A DNA stretch of 64,000 nucleotides from Amoebidium appalachense (GCA_963693365.1 CAVNZM010000005.1:4774001-4838000); one strand, 5' to 3'; counted from the first letter of the stretch, positions 1-17,623 are shown. Numbers and translations: made by a program. Notes: generated from the letters alone by a model not told the origin.

Positions 1-378
1 TGCGCCATCACCAGACCCCATCTGAACGGGGAAAGGGGGCGGGGGGGGGGGGGGGGGGGGGGGGGGGGGAGGGGGGGTACCGGATTGGTTGACCATGAGC
101 AGCCGGCCGTGCGTGCACATGCTTACACACCATAAAAATACATGAAATCTTTCTCTCACACATTTTCCTCTTTCTTCCCCCCCCCCCCCCCCCCCTCCCC
201 CCCCCCCCCCCGGGAACACACACACCACCACCACAATCACACGCTCCATATTTGCCACCACGCCACCAGCCTACTCTGTTCCCAGGTCATTTCCCAACTT
301 AATCACTCTTCATTCTTCTTGTATAGGCAAAGACAAACAAATCCTGACACCCATCCCATCACACATCAAGCTGCACAC

Positions 379-5802
<5,424 letters not shown>

Positions 5803-6737
5803 CTTGACGTTTGGGCCACGGGGGCCAGCGCTGCAGCGGGAGGGAGCAGGCAAAGGGAATGTTAATCAAGAGAAAAGAATTAAAAACGGGGGCTTAGTGA
5901 GCTCAAGAATAACTTTGAGGAAGAAACACCAAGAAGCGATTTACTTTTGTAAATTTGTGTGGGCTGGAGCCTAAAGAAGATAAGGCGGGCCACTCAACCA
6001 GCCAGATTTCTTTAGTCTGTCGACATTCGACAGCAAAAGCGCTTCTGCGAAGTGGAACAAAACGTGCTGTGATCACCTAAACGTCGGTCACTGTATCCAG
6101 CAAGAATCTCACAGGTGGATAACTCTCCCTAACACCTTTTGAAACCAGGTGACCAGAACAAGGTGGACAAGCTGTAATGTCCGTGCTATATCAATCAATA
6201 AACCGCCGATGTCTAGCACCAGAAAAGCAGCCAAAAACCGCACAGCTTCTCGTAGAGTTCAGTATCACACACTAGAATCACCTTACCCTTATTATTAGAT
6301 GTTTTGGTTCAGCTATTCGGCTTTTCTTTGCCCCTGTGGGGTTACAGGGGCACCACAACGACACAGAAAAACTGAAACCCTCGCCATCTCAGTGCACAGT
6401 CGCTCTTTAAGTCAGCATATCGGAAATCGGATAGGCTATTTGTCATGCACGTTACCTGTACAATACATTTTTGTCGAAGTGAAGTTTTGACACTTAGAGA
6501 CATGATATATATTTTTAAAATTACATAACAAAACTTATGCATTTATAAAGGCGCCAAATTAATTCTTATTGCTTTTATACATGTCACCGAGTTATATTGC
6601 TCAATCACAGATCCGCCTTTTCGCCCAAATCGAGCGCAATTTTATAAGGTCCAAGACGCTCCAAACTTCTCAAACACGTTCAAAGGAGGTGAACAGCGGA
6701 AGCAAGACAAGCAAAGATTTTTGAAGTAACAAGAAAA
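5803..6737. promoter_or_regulatory. Shared head-to-head upstream region of dynamin and SH3BGRL-like genes
   Basis: The two genes diverge from this 935-bp stretch, the only segment between their start codons. It has ordinary base composition and lacks the poly-C and CA runs seen in the flanking introns. I found no clear TATA box at a sensible distance from either start. A bidirectional promoter is inferred from geometry only; a 5' untranslated exon of dynamin could also lie here. Confidence 0.45.
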
Positions 6738-7718
6738 ATGGCTGATAGCGGCGTTGTAATCTACACCTCCTCCGTGGGTGGCAGCATTAAGGTGTGTTGT
6801 CAACTTTTCCCGTTATTCAATCGCAGTTTGGGGGGGCATTCGGTGAAGGGCGTAGGTGTGGGTGAAGGAAAAGGAAAAATGGAGAGATGGATAGACGGTC
6901 AAATAGTATCCATGTTGGAAGCCAGATAAGAGAATCCTGCACTTTTCTTGGGATACTTTTACTTTGCAATTTGTGTCGTTGGCCTCAAGTTGGTTGGTGT
7001 ATTGGTGTGTGTGGACTTGCTTCCAACTTACAAGAAGAGACTCGAGACCAGCCAACTCACCTCCCCACTTACCCACAGGTTTCCAAGGAGACCTCTAGCA
7101 TCAAGTTTCTTCTGGACAGCCAGAAGATTCCCTATACTGAGGTGGGTTTTTGTTGAGCCCACCCCAGTCTTGCCTTGCACCGTGGTTTCCTGTTTCTTGC
7201 CTTGCCCCCTTTCTTCTCCTCTGTGTGGTCAAGTTTGGCCGGTTGTTGTTGAATATTTGTGGAACGTGTGTGTATTTTCCTAGGTACCTCCCCTTCCCCC
7301 CCCCCCCCCCCCTCCCCCCCCCTCCCCCCCCCCCCCCCCCTCCCCGGCCCCATATACACATCCACGGACAACCCTTCACTTGCATATACAACCACACCAC
7401 GACTGTGTCTTTTTTTGTTTTAATCCAACATTTTTCGAAAGGAGAGTGTGGTGGTTGATGCATTTCCTCTCATATTCAGGGGTAGGTCGTGTTGTCGTAT
7501 GATGGGAGTGTGGTCTTGTTGTTTCCTCTGTTTTTTTTGACTCGCATGCTTACTCCCGTGACCTGGGCTGTGCATTTGGTAGGAATATGACCCCCCCCCC
7601 CCCCCCCCCGAAATGTTTTCTTTGCAACCCTGCAACCCTGCATGGTGATATTAGTCGTGATTGTGTGCTTCGTACTATGTAACAATTGCTCCCCCTCCTG
7701 CAACCCTCCCCCATTCAA

Positions 7719-7773
<55 letters not shown>

Positions 7774-8021
7774 CAGAGAAAGGAAAGGCAATCCTCTCCC
7801 CTCTCCCTCTCCCCCTCTCAACACACGCACCACGCCAGTCCCCATATGGACGATGATACTCAAAGTTATGGCAGCTGTTAAAATATCTTTTCATTAAGTT
7901 TGCATGGTCCCTACTGATATGCTTACTGACATCCTTGTGTTTGCATACCAGTACGTGTCCTGTGTCCTGTGCCATGTGTCCCAATAGTGTAGTTGTACCT
8001 TTACCCTGTGCCGAATACCCC

Positions 8022-8052
<31 letters not shown>

Positions 8053-8668
8053 AAAAAAAGGGCGGGCAAACATAAGCACACACCTACGCAAAAAAAGGCG
8101 GGCAAACATAAGCACACACCTGCGCACGCGGGTACGCACACTCACAGACACACACACACTCTCTCTCTCTCTCTCTCTCTCCGTCTCTCTCTCTCTCTCT
8201 CTCTCTCTCCCCCCCCTCCCCCAGCCCCCTACCCCGCCTCTCTCTCTCCGTCCCTCTCTCTCACTCTCTCTTCCTCCTCCTCCTCCTTCCCTACCTTCAC
8301 TACCATACCCCCAATGATCTGCATATGCGCTCCCCCTTGGCCGGCCCTTTTTCGCCCCCCCTCCCCCCTCTCCTCCTTCCCGTCTTCTACACGAGTTCTT
8401 AAGTTGCTTGCAATTCCACTTGCAGTTCGAGCTCACATTCGTGCTGGCTGCCCCTTCCCATCCCAATCCCCCTCCCCCCCCCCCCCCCCCTCCCTCTCCC
8501 CCTCCCCCTCACACGCACATGTTGGGTGAGCTAATGTTGGGGGGGAGGGGGAGGGGGGCGGGGTTTGTTGCCGAATATGGCTTCTGCACATGGCATGGCT
8601 TTTTATGTGTCTGGGACTCCAGCCCACACTGCTTTTGGATCGAGTTAAAGCTAATCCTCTTCCCCCCC

Positions 8669-8699
<31 letters not shown>

Positions 8700-8701
8700 A
8701 A

Positions 8702-8732
<31 letters not shown>

Positions 8733-8967
8733 GGTCGACCTTTCCCTGGCTGAAAACGAGGAGAAGAAGAAATACATGGCTGAAAAGAGTGGGTCACGTA
8801 CAATTCCCAAGATTTTTGTCGATGGCGAATTTAAGGGGGTACGTTGCCGTGTCAACCCCCCCCCCCCCCCCCTCCCCCCCGGCGTTCCCCTGCAGTTCCC
8901 CAGGTCTTACTTCTCTGGGTGCTAAATGCCTTGGACGTTGCTTACACACGCACCCCCCCCGCGCACG

Positions 8968-9016
<49 letters not shown>

Positions 9017-9179
9017 CACAGAGCGATCTTGTGTGCCCATACCCTATTCGCACCAACATCGCCAATCTCCCCCTCCATTCATTTCTTTTTATGTTGTCAT
9101 CTTTACATTTTTCGTGTAGTCTATTCATGCTTTGCCATGACATGTTCACTTTTACGTCTTGCACACTCCTTGCTGTAAT

Positions 9180-9217
<38 letters not shown>

Positions 9218-9638
9218 CCCTCCCTTCCCCAACCCCCACGCCCCCCCGGCGCGTCCCCTCAAGCGCTGACTCCCCACATATTTGCAGTTTACTTTTGGCA
9301 TGCATATTTAGCATTGCAGTTTCAGATGACGTCGGAGCTATGTGTGTTGACAGGATTCGGTGCATCTGCTCTATTGTTTTGTTCTTCTTTGAAAAAGCTT
9401 TAATACAGCCATTTGCCTGCAGACTTACTCCTTCTCGTCTTGTACAGCCTACGTCTTGTACAACTTGAAATGAGTGTGTGTGTGTCTGGTCGTCTGTGCT
9501 TTTTGGGAGAGAACTTGGTAGTAGTGTCCAGGTTTAACTCTGTGGTAACACGAACATTTTGCTCAAACACAGGACGCTGAAGGGCTCCAATATGCGAATG
9601 AAGACGGCATGGTAAAGCAATATCTGGGCCTGGCATAA
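6738..9638 (+). CDS. SH3BGRL-family thioredoxin-fold protein
   Basis: Small glutaredoxin-like protein of the SH3-domain-binding glutamate-rich family; such proteins have a thioredoxin fold, are generally cytosolic and usually lack redox cysteines. Four exons join in phase 0: 6738-6791, 7079-7141, 8734-8838, 9573-9638, giving 95 aa, close to the length of human SH3BGRL3. Visible features: beta-1 VVIYTSSVGGS where glutaredoxin would have its CxxC (no cysteine here, typical of the family), the helix SSIKFLLDSQKIPYTEV, the cis-proline segment RTIPKIFVDGEFKG, and the C-terminal helix ending QYLGLA. All donors are GT and all acceptors AG; the exon 3 acceptor is the end of a (CA)n run. Introns hold large C-runs, CT and AG arrays and C-then-A compound tracts (7720-8720). 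Confidence 0.9.
7721..8210. repeat. AG array, C-run/A-run compound tract, 29-bp tandem repeat and CT array in an intron
   Basis: Inside the second intron of the SH3BGRL-like gene. An (AG)n array lies at 7721-7768. A run of about 20 C passes directly into about 17 A (8018-8059). Two near-identical 29-bp units starting GGCGGGCAAACATAAGC follow (8061-8089 and 8097-8125), separated by an A-run. A (CT)n array occupies 8157-8210. Confidence 0.9.
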
Positions 9639-10117
9639 AGCTACGACGAACCGTTGTATGAACGTGCACTACCACTCAATTGATGTGCCACCACTGGTGT
9701 AATTTAAATTTTGCGCAAGAATATGAAGCAAACTACACGTGGTGTTCTTTCAAGTGATAACATTGTCAAGTTTTCCTGAATCTCAAACACAGCCCACACA
9801 AGTGCGTCTGTATAATGGTTTTGCAGATTAGCGTGCACAAGTAAAGCTGTGCGTTGTCTTGTCTCCATGTATGTGGCTGCAATAGGGAACAGTGTTCATA
9901 ACAGGTTAGTGGAAAGATAACTTCGAATATTCTTCCTTTCCTTTGTGTTGCTCTGTCAAAGTGTCAAGATTTTTTCCTTAACGGAAGGGCTTTTATTTTT
10001 CCTCCTATGAGTAAGAACCACCAACTACATTTGGCTATTATCAGCCTGAATTAAAGCAATACCTGAGTTCAAAGACAAGCAAGCAATGATACTATGGTGC
10101 TGTGAACATGGGGCAGC

Positions 10118-10160
<43 letters not shown>

Positions 10161-10227
10161 TAAAAAATAAATTAAAAAGTTGTTTATTTTTTATTTTTTT
10201 CGGGGGGAGGGTGGGGGGGGTTTGCAG

Positions 10228-10262
<35 letters not shown>

Positions 10263-10294
10263 GGCAAAAAAGAAGAAGAAGAACAAGGGAGGGC

Positions 10295-10325
<31 letters not shown>

Positions 10326-10618
10326 GCCTCCGGAGGGGGGGGGAGGGGGGGACCCAACAAAATAAAGAGGGGCACAAAGGCATTGATGTCCGCAACACAG
10401 ACACACACACACACACACACACAGGTGCTCACAGGTCGACACAGCCAGCCCATAAACGCATAGGTATATATATATACATGTACACATATTACCCACGGCG
10501 GCGTGGCTGGGGTGATACCCTGGGCAAAGTGTGTGCAAATAGTCAGGATTGTTTAAAGGTGTGTTAGCTTAGCTAATAATACCGAAGCACCCTAGCTAGA
10601 GTACTGTCGGTGCTGGGT

Positions 10619-10676
10619 GGAAGACGGTAGTTCCCCCTGAGGGCCCAAGGGGTCCCTCCGGGAACAAAACGGGATA
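10619..10676 (+). repeat. Structured dispersed repeat, copy 1 (hairpin with covariation)
   Basis: Begins GGAAGACGGTA and ends AAAACGGGATA. Nested stems: GTTCCC (10630-10635) with GGGAAC (10660-10665), and GAGGG (10639-10643) with CCCTC (10654-10658). A second copy at 42152-42204 keeps both stems through paired changes. Strand is arbitrary. It may be the tail of a SINE or LINE, or a non-coding RNA. Confidence 0.6.
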
Positions 10677-11146
10677 CTGATAAAGAATATATACACTTAT
10701 ATGTAAAATTTTCCCTGTTGGGGTAGATGAGTCGTCCGGGGATGATGACACCGGTATTATACTTTTGGGGGAGTCAGGGGGAATGTGTTCCGGATTCAAC
10801 ACCGGCTACATCAACTCTACTCTCTATATTGCAAGTTCTGCAGTCACGTGCACTGTGCACATGTGCCACGTGCACAGAGATATCACGAATGAATGAACGC
10901 ACACTGTACATATGTCTGGAACCGAAATTCACTCTTAGGCTTCCCGTGCTGAATGCAAGGCCTTTTTAGTTCTTAGAATAAGAACTCAAGACATAACAAA
11001 TGCCACCTATTTTAGGCCACGTGTGCATACCCGATGATATCCCAACACGTTCCACTCTTCAAAATTGGCAAGCAGGAACCGTTGAACTCGCGACGAGACT
11101 CGCGAAGAGGGCCGTGCTCGCGACGTCACTCGCAGTCGCAGATCTA

Positions 11147-11178
11147 ATTCTCGAGAATTGGATCCAATTCTCGAGAAT
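11147..11178. repeat. 32-bp perfect palindrome
   Basis: Perfectly self-complementary, centred on GGATCC, with ATTCTCGAGAAT-type arms. Each arm contains CTCGAG; AGATCT lies just upstream. It could extrude as a cruciform or bind a dimeric factor. Stacked six-cutter sites also raise the possibility of a cloning-linker artefact. Confidence 0.9.
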
Positions 11179-11398
11179 CATTGTGCTTGAAGAACGGTTG
11201 AAGTTGGGGATGGCTATTATTTGGTTGTATATATGTAAAGCAATGATTCTGTTCAAGCATATTACCAAACCGTTGTCTTTTCTGGTACTATGTATGTAGA
11301 TATTTTTGTTGTTTTTCGAACTACATTTATATGTACAACGCTGCACAGTGCACCCACAGAAATATAATGACGCTGGTATTCGTGAGTTGGCATCCCTC

Positions 11399-11414
11399 AT
11401 GACGTTTACGTCAT
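11399..11414. promoter_or_regulatory. Inverted CRE-like half-sites
   Basis: ATGACGT and ACGTCAT separated by TT: 7-bp inverted arms built from the TGACGT half-site recognised by CREB/ATF-type bZIP factors. It lies about 800 bp upstream of the membrane-protein gene at 12205. Function is inferred only. Confidence 0.35.
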
Positions 11415-11615
11415 CTTTTGCGCGGCAATAGATCTGTTCAATACTCTTTATATGGCTTCCTTATAAACTAAATGATTGGTTTATATGCACCTTATTAGGC
11501 TATAAACGTGATCCCAGAGCATTTTATCAGCTAAAACCATTTCTATTGGTGCGCGACCATTCCCATGAGCTATTGCAGAATAATCCAGGATGACTAAGGT
11601 GATGACGACGAGGAG

Positions 11616-11780
11616 TGTTATGGGTGTATGTGGTCCTCGGTGGGTTCTCTGTGGTGGTCTGTGTGCTATGTGCTCTTAATAGAGTCTCGGGTTATGTCTC
11701 AACCTGTGACCCATCTTTAATGCAAGACCTTATGTGTGCCTGTGTCCAACTGATCTCAACTGACAACTGAGACCCGCTCA
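11616..11780. mobile_element. Candidate mini solo LTR
   Basis: A 165-bp segment beginning TGTTATGGG and ending CGCTCA (TG...CA), flanked by GGAG at 11612-11615 and 11781-11784. Its first seven bases match the start of the inner retrotransposon LTR at 25692. No internal coding. A four-base flanking match can arise by chance, so this is tentative. Confidence 0.3.
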
Positions 11781-12204
11781 GGAGTGACGGTTATACATCT
11801 CTGGGATCAGGGCTCAGCTAGGCTACCCATATATGGTAATCATTACATCCATATCATTGGTTCATAGGGGAGGGATTCTCAACCGTGTGTGCTTCAGTCA
11901 CACACAAGGAGATTATGAGAACCCGCGGACACTTGCGGAGAGCTGTCACTCGAAGGGCGCGCCACACATAGTAGAAGCGTTTTGTTCTTCACTGAATTTA
12001 TCTCCACAACTGGACACATATCGTTTCTAAGTTACATTTTATTATTCTCCCGGTAGACCGTCTACAGTGTTACAACGCCCCTCCTGAGAGCTGAGTACGG
12101 AGTCAATACAAAAAACATTCATAGAAACACCCTGTGAAAGACGTTTCTCAGAAAGGCCACACCAATTTCCCTTGTTTGAAGGATAATAAGCACAAATATC
12201 CACC

Positions 12205-13479
12205 ATGGCGTACAGTCCATTACCTCTCGTTGCTCTCTCACTAGTAGCACCATTTTCTTGTTCTCTCGTGTCTGCTGCCAACACAACATCGGGTGCAGTG
12301 CGCGGAACAGGTGTGTGCTCACTTGCTCCCGCAAGCGGATGCGAGCAGTATTTGAATTTAGACGCCTTATTGAACAACAAGAACTACTACACAAGCAAAG
12401 ACGTCATAAGCACAGCGTGCGTTATGATCCAAACCCAAGAAGCGTCAAGCGTTAAGGTTGTTCAGAGATGGGAGAATGGGATGTTGGATATGTACGTTTA
12501 CCAGGCAGGTGATTATGACTGTGCTAAGGCCCCAGTTCACGTCTTCGAGGGCTTGCCAATCGTTGGTGTAGTGCGAGGGTATAACTATTATGACACGAGA
12601 GAGTGCAAGTACTACGGCCCATGCATCGAAAACCTTGTTTTTACCGCTGTCACAAAAGAGGGTCAGGCCACGGGTGAAAAATTCGTATTGCGGCCTTACA
12701 CGCACATTTTCAGCGACGATGCAACGTGCGCTGTTAACGTCAACGGGAAAACGCTTAGAGCATGGAACACACAAACCACCAACATCAGCATCACACCATC
12801 GACCTCACCAACACCCTCACCCACCTCGTCTTCTACCTCCCCACCACCCTCGTCTACTCATCCTCAAATCCCAGCGCCTGCGCCACTCGCAGACGAGCTC
12901 GGGTCAACGGGTCTCAGCAACGCACTTGGTGTTATCATTGGATTGATCCTCGGAGGGGCACTCCTTCTTTCTTGTTGCGTTGGACTGGGTGTGTGGCTGC
13001 ACCACCGAAGAGAAGCGTGCCTTGCACCAGGAAGAGTCCCCCAGCATTCACAAGATGCAGAGAGTATTGCATCTCGGATCGAGAACGTTAACGGTGGATT
13101 TTCGAGCGGAACTAGCAAAGCCCGAAAGGATGATGAGCAAGTTCCGGTGCCCCCAGGTGGCATTTGTGTTGATGTTACCCAGAGTATGGCTTCGCTTCCC
13201 TTAAATAATGGGGCTTATCGGCAACCCAGCAACACAAAGAACGTTAACAGGAACCAACACACTGCATGCGCCGAGTGGAATCAGGTGGCTCCTCCAAACC
13301 GTCCCGTGCCAGGTCCTGGTAGAGCTAATAATAGCGGTGTGGATAATCGGATAAGCATGTTGAGTGCAAACAGTATGACAAGTAGGGACCATCACTATGA
13401 GAGGGTGTCCATGGTGGGAAACACGGCTGGGCCAGTGGTGGATGTTAATGATTACGAATCAGTGGTCTTACGACCGTGA
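12205..13479 (+). CDS. Type I single-pass membrane protein, function unknown
   Basis: Single-exon gene of 424 aa, start in good context (tccaccATGg). Residues 1-25 form a signal peptide (hydrophobic LPLVALSLVAPF, small residues before AANTTSG). Residues about 26-190 are an extracellular domain with roughly nine cysteines and Asn-glycosylation sites NTT and NIS. Residues about 195-232 are a Pro/Ser/Thr stalk. A transmembrane helix follows (GVIIGLILGGALLLSCCVGL, about 240-262) with the basic stop-transfer HHRR. The last 160 residues are a polar cytoplasmic tail with Tyr-containing segments (HHYERVSM, DYESVVL) that could be sorting or phosphorylation sites. I do not recognise the ectodomain. The layout suggests a cell-surface receptor or adhesion protein. 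Confidence 0.75.
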   Translation: MAYSPLPLVALSLVAPFSCSLVSAANTTSGAVRGTGVCSLAPASGCEQYLNLDALLNNKNYYTSKDVISTACVMIQTQEASSVKVVQRWENGMLDMYVYQAGDYDCAKAPVHVFEGLPIVGVVRGYNYYDTRECKYYGPCIENLVFTAVTKEGQATGEKFVLRPYTHIFSDDATCAVNVNGKTLRAWNTQTTNISITPSTSPTPSPTSSSTSPPPSSTHPQIPAPAPLADELGSTGLSNALGVIIGLILGGALLLSCCVGLGVWLHHRREACLAPGRVPQHSQDAESIASRIENVNGGFSSGTSKARKDDEQVPVPPGGICVDVTQSMASLPLNNGAYRQPSNTKNVNRNQHTACAEWNQVAPPNRPVPGPGRANNSGVDNRISMLSANSMTSRDHHYERVSMVGNTAGPVVDVNDYESVVLRP

Positions 13480-13715
13480 GTGTAACTAACAGGCTTTGCG
13501 TCCGTACGGCCGCCGTAGTGATTATTTTGGCAATAGCCTAGTTAACTTATGATGAACGATTGGGAAAACGATTTTAATATTATATGTGTTGATAAACTCA
13601 ACTGTAGCAAGTCGATGGCCTGCTGCATGACATAGTTGTACTACGATCATGTATAGTGCGCAGTTTTCTGCTCCTTTTTGTAGAGGACCTTTGAAGTTGT
13701 AACGCCCCTCGCCAA

Positions 13716-13721
13716 AATAAA
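13716..13721 (+). terminator. Possible polyadenylation signal of the membrane-protein gene
   Basis: AATAAA 237 bases after the stop codon of the gene at 12205. Position is plausible; no GU-rich element was verified. Confidence 0.35.
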
Positions 13722-15048
13722 AACTTGTAGTAAAATGTGAATACAGGCTGTAGCAGTTTGGAATACTGTATCTAACGAGTCGGAAAAATTCCGACCACAA
13801 CCTGAAAGTATAACTCCGCAAGATTGCTTAGAGCTGCATGTGAACATCGTGACTGTGCCTAAGTTGCCAACGGTACCGGTGCACCGGTGCCCGAGGGATA
13901 GTGCAAACTCCGGCCGCAGTCAGGCTGTCAGATTCCTTTTCACTGCGGACTTACCGACTCCGATAACCCCTCGAGGAGGAAGAGGGAATAAATCCGCACT
14001 GGCCAATCACCGCGGCCTAACCTGAAATTCAGACTGAGATGGTATGTATTTTAAAGGCGAGCTCATCATAATGTTAACGAACGAAAATTCGCTAAGCCAC
14101 GGTGGACATCGAGTCCCCCCCTCCCCCCGGCCCCGGCCCCCCCCCCCCCCCCCCCCCCTCCCCCCCCCCCCCCCCCCCTCCCCCCTCCCCCCTTCTCCCC
14201 AGGGCCTCCCACAATATTGCCCAGCTGCAGGGACCCGGCACCTTCCTCCCCCGCCGCTTCTTCACTTAGACTGCCACCCAGGGCCAAACCTCACTATTTT
14301 GAGCCTCAGGTGCATATACTGCAAGCTGCCATATCAATAACCGTGCGGCACGCCCCGTGAACCTAACTCGGAAACCCCCTTCAAACCGGGTACACTATTG
14401 GATCCCCTGCCCCTCCCTCCCCTCCCCCCCCCTCTCCCCCCCCCCCCCCCCCCCCCCCCTGGCACCCCACCACACCGCGGCCCCACTGCAGGGCTTAAAA
14501 GCAATCCGAGTCAAAGGTGAGTGCATGCCCATGGCTGACTTGCCACCACATCCACCCACATGCATCCACCCGGTGGCACTCCGACCCAACCACACACACA
14601 CACACAATCTCTCTCTCTCTCTCTCCCCCTCCCTCCCTCTCTCCAGATCCGGCCTCTCCCTCCAAGGCATCTCTCCCTCTCTCTCCTTCTCTCTCTCTCT
14701 CCCTCCCTCTCCTCTCCCTCTCACTTTCTCTCAGCCTCTCCCGCTCCCCCCCCCCCCCCTCCCCCCAAGAATGTCTCTCTTCTTTCTTTCTCTCTCTCTC
14801 TCTCTCCCCCCCCCCCCCCCCCCCCGCGACACATACACACACACATCTCGGCCACACACACACACATACTCTCTCTCTCCCTCTCTCAGAGTCTCTCTCT
14901 CTCTCCCCCCCTCCCCCCACCCCCCCCCCCCCCCCCCCCGAGGCTCTCTCTTTCTCTCCCCACCCTCCCCTCGCCTCCCCCCCCCCCCCACCACCAGTCT
15001 AACTCTGAGGGCAATTTAATTGCCAGACGGGGGGGGGGGTGGGGGGGT

Positions 15049-15084
<36 letters not shown>

Positions 15085-15918
15085 AAGAATCAATGTATCG
15101 AGGCCCACTACCGTAGATGGTAGTCCAATCTCCCCCATATGATCCCGGATCTCAGTGTTTAACACCGCTTTGCCAATGATTTCCACAAAAATGGCACATC
15201 ACACCCACCCACGGCGCATGTGCGCGTGTGCACACACACACAAACACACACAGAAACGCACACACACGCACACACGCACACACACGACGTACACACAGTG
15301 ACGCACACACACGCACGCACACACACACTGACACACACACACACACACACACTGTGGCACACCGCACACACACACACACACCGTGTGACACGCACACACA
15401 CACAAACACGCATGGGTGCGCGCACTGCTGACACCCACACTGAGGTTGCAACATTTCAAATTCAATAGGGAGGGGGGGATGGGGGGGGGGGGGGGGGGGG
15501 GGGGGGAGAGGAAAGGATCAAATTTACCAGGTGTACGGTACCCCCTCTTTCCCACAGGCTAATATCCGAAAGATTTAAATGATTTCCACCCCGGTGACCT
15601 AACTTAATATTGCACATCATAACCCCCCCCCCCCCCCCCCCAAAGGCTTCCTCCCCTCTCCCCCCCCCCCCCCCCCCCCCCTCCCCTCTTACACACACAC
15701 TGTGGCAGGCACGCACACACACACACACCGAGGGGAATGAAATATGCGCGAATGGGGTCACGTGGGGTGGGGGGGGGAGGCCGGGCAAGTAAGTACATAG
15801 AGAGTAGCTTATAATGGGGCGGGGTGCACGTACATGATTGTACGGTCCCCCGGGGTGGTACCCGCTCTGCCCCACATGATCCCTTGCGGAAAGGGCCCCC
15901 GGCCCAGAGGCTCCCCCA

Positions 15919-15955
<37 letters not shown>

Positions 15956-15971
15956 GCCTTCAGTTTGGCGC

Positions 15972-16002
<31 letters not shown>

Positions 16003-16205
16003 AGGGGGGGGGGGGGAGGTTAGAGGACTCCGGGAAGGCCCGGGAGGGAGCAGACGGTCACCAGGCTGCCGATAAGTTAGTGCCTCCGAAGGCCTTCATC
16101 CCCTCGACTAGTGCCTCTCCTTCCCCCCCTATAGCTACCCCCCCCCCACCCCATCCATTAGATTTGAACAAATCTCTCGTGGCCTCGCACTCAAAAAAAA
16201 AAAAA

Positions 16206-16310
16206 TTTTCTTTTGACTGGATTTATTCGACGGAAAGATATGCAAGTATGCACCGCATACTGAGAAGACAATAAAAACTTCACGAGTTATCCAGTAACAA
16301 GTGCATACTG
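16206..16310 (-). mobile_element. Truncated 3' end of the LINE family at 62310
   Basis: About 105 bp closely match 62315-62418, including the AATAAA that reads on the minus strand. The match begins at the element's 3' end and stops abruptly, as expected of a severely 5'-truncated insertion. CTCAAAA occurs on both sides (near 16191 and 16310), a possible short target duplication. Confidence 0.75.
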
Positions 16311-16387
16311 CTCAAAATTTAAAATTGAATCGGATGCCGCGGGCCATCAATTTGTCGGACCCCCCCCCCCCCCCCCCCCCCCCCCCA

Positions 16388-16439
<52 letters not shown>

Positions 16440-16583
16440 CCCCGGCCCCCAATACCGTATGTGACATATACACAGACCGTACTACTGTGTCACACCGGCA
16501 CTCAGGTTGACACACACACAGTCAGACACACACGCGTACGGCGCCACCGGCACACGGACACATTCTGTCATGATCACGCCGGG

Positions 16584-16688
<105 letters not shown>

Positions 16689-17479
16689 TGACACACACCT
16701 GTGACAACGTGTCACACGCAGTGTCACACACCGTGTCACTGACACACAAACATACACACACACTCATGTGCATACACACACACACACACACACAGTGTCA
16801 CATGTACACACCCCGTGACACACGGCGTCGCAGTGCCACGCACACGCGCACAGACGCACACGCACGCCATCATACACACACACGTACACGCACCGTGACA
16901 CTGCACACGCACACACACACACGTGTCACACTGGCCCGCGGCCGCGTGGAATTGAATCAAGGGGGGGGGGGGGGGGGGGGGGGGGGAGGGGGGGGGGCGC
17001 AGCGGAAGCAACACTGTTTCAAAGTAGTGCCGCGGCCCGGCCCTTCCCAACACGCCAACCGGCGGCGTTCGCCTGAAACACTTGAAGTTCAGCTTCCCGG
17101 CTTGCAAAGATTGCGCATGATCGATTGAACCGGCGGCCCTCCCCCCCCCTATAGCTCCAGGACCCGCCCTCCGCTGATCCCGAGCCATCCCCCGCCGCAC
17201 CACCTGTATAAGACCGTACACGTGCACACGGTGCACACGGCACTCACGTCACACACACGCATCGGTTTCACACACGTGTGCACACACACACATGTACACA
17301 CTCGCACACACACACACACACACGTACTACTACTACAGTACTGTGACACACGCACACATGACATTGTATACACACACCGTGGCACACCGTGCACACCCAG
17401 TGACACACACACCGTGACATTGTCACACACACACACAGTCACACACGCACACACACACGTGACACACACACAGTGTCAC

Positions 17480-17480
17480 A

Positions 17481-17572
<92 letters not shown>

Positions 17573-17623
17573 TGACACACACACACACGCTTGAGAAACA
17601 CATCATTACAAAATTCTAGCGCG

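Larger units (their letters stand above)
9639..12204. other. Intergenic region with repeats; no gene seen
   Basis: Between the SH3BGRL-like and membrane-protein genes. Contains poly-C (10120-10153), two long A-runs (about 10229-10258 and 10297-10322), a CA array near 10400, a structured dispersed repeat (10619-10676), a perfect palindrome (11147-11178), an inverted CRE-like pair (11399-11414) and a possible mini solo LTR (11616-11780). No open frame here has domain-like content. Confidence 0.7.

Noticed and set aside
1-378. Search for a further dynamin exon at the left edge
   Set aside because: A possible acceptor TTCAG on the minus strand near position 23 is followed by too few bases. No frame there matches the expected stalk sequence.
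14066-14340. Poly-Pro and poly-Gly open frames
   Set aside because: They translate C-runs and G-runs; the same applies throughout the window.
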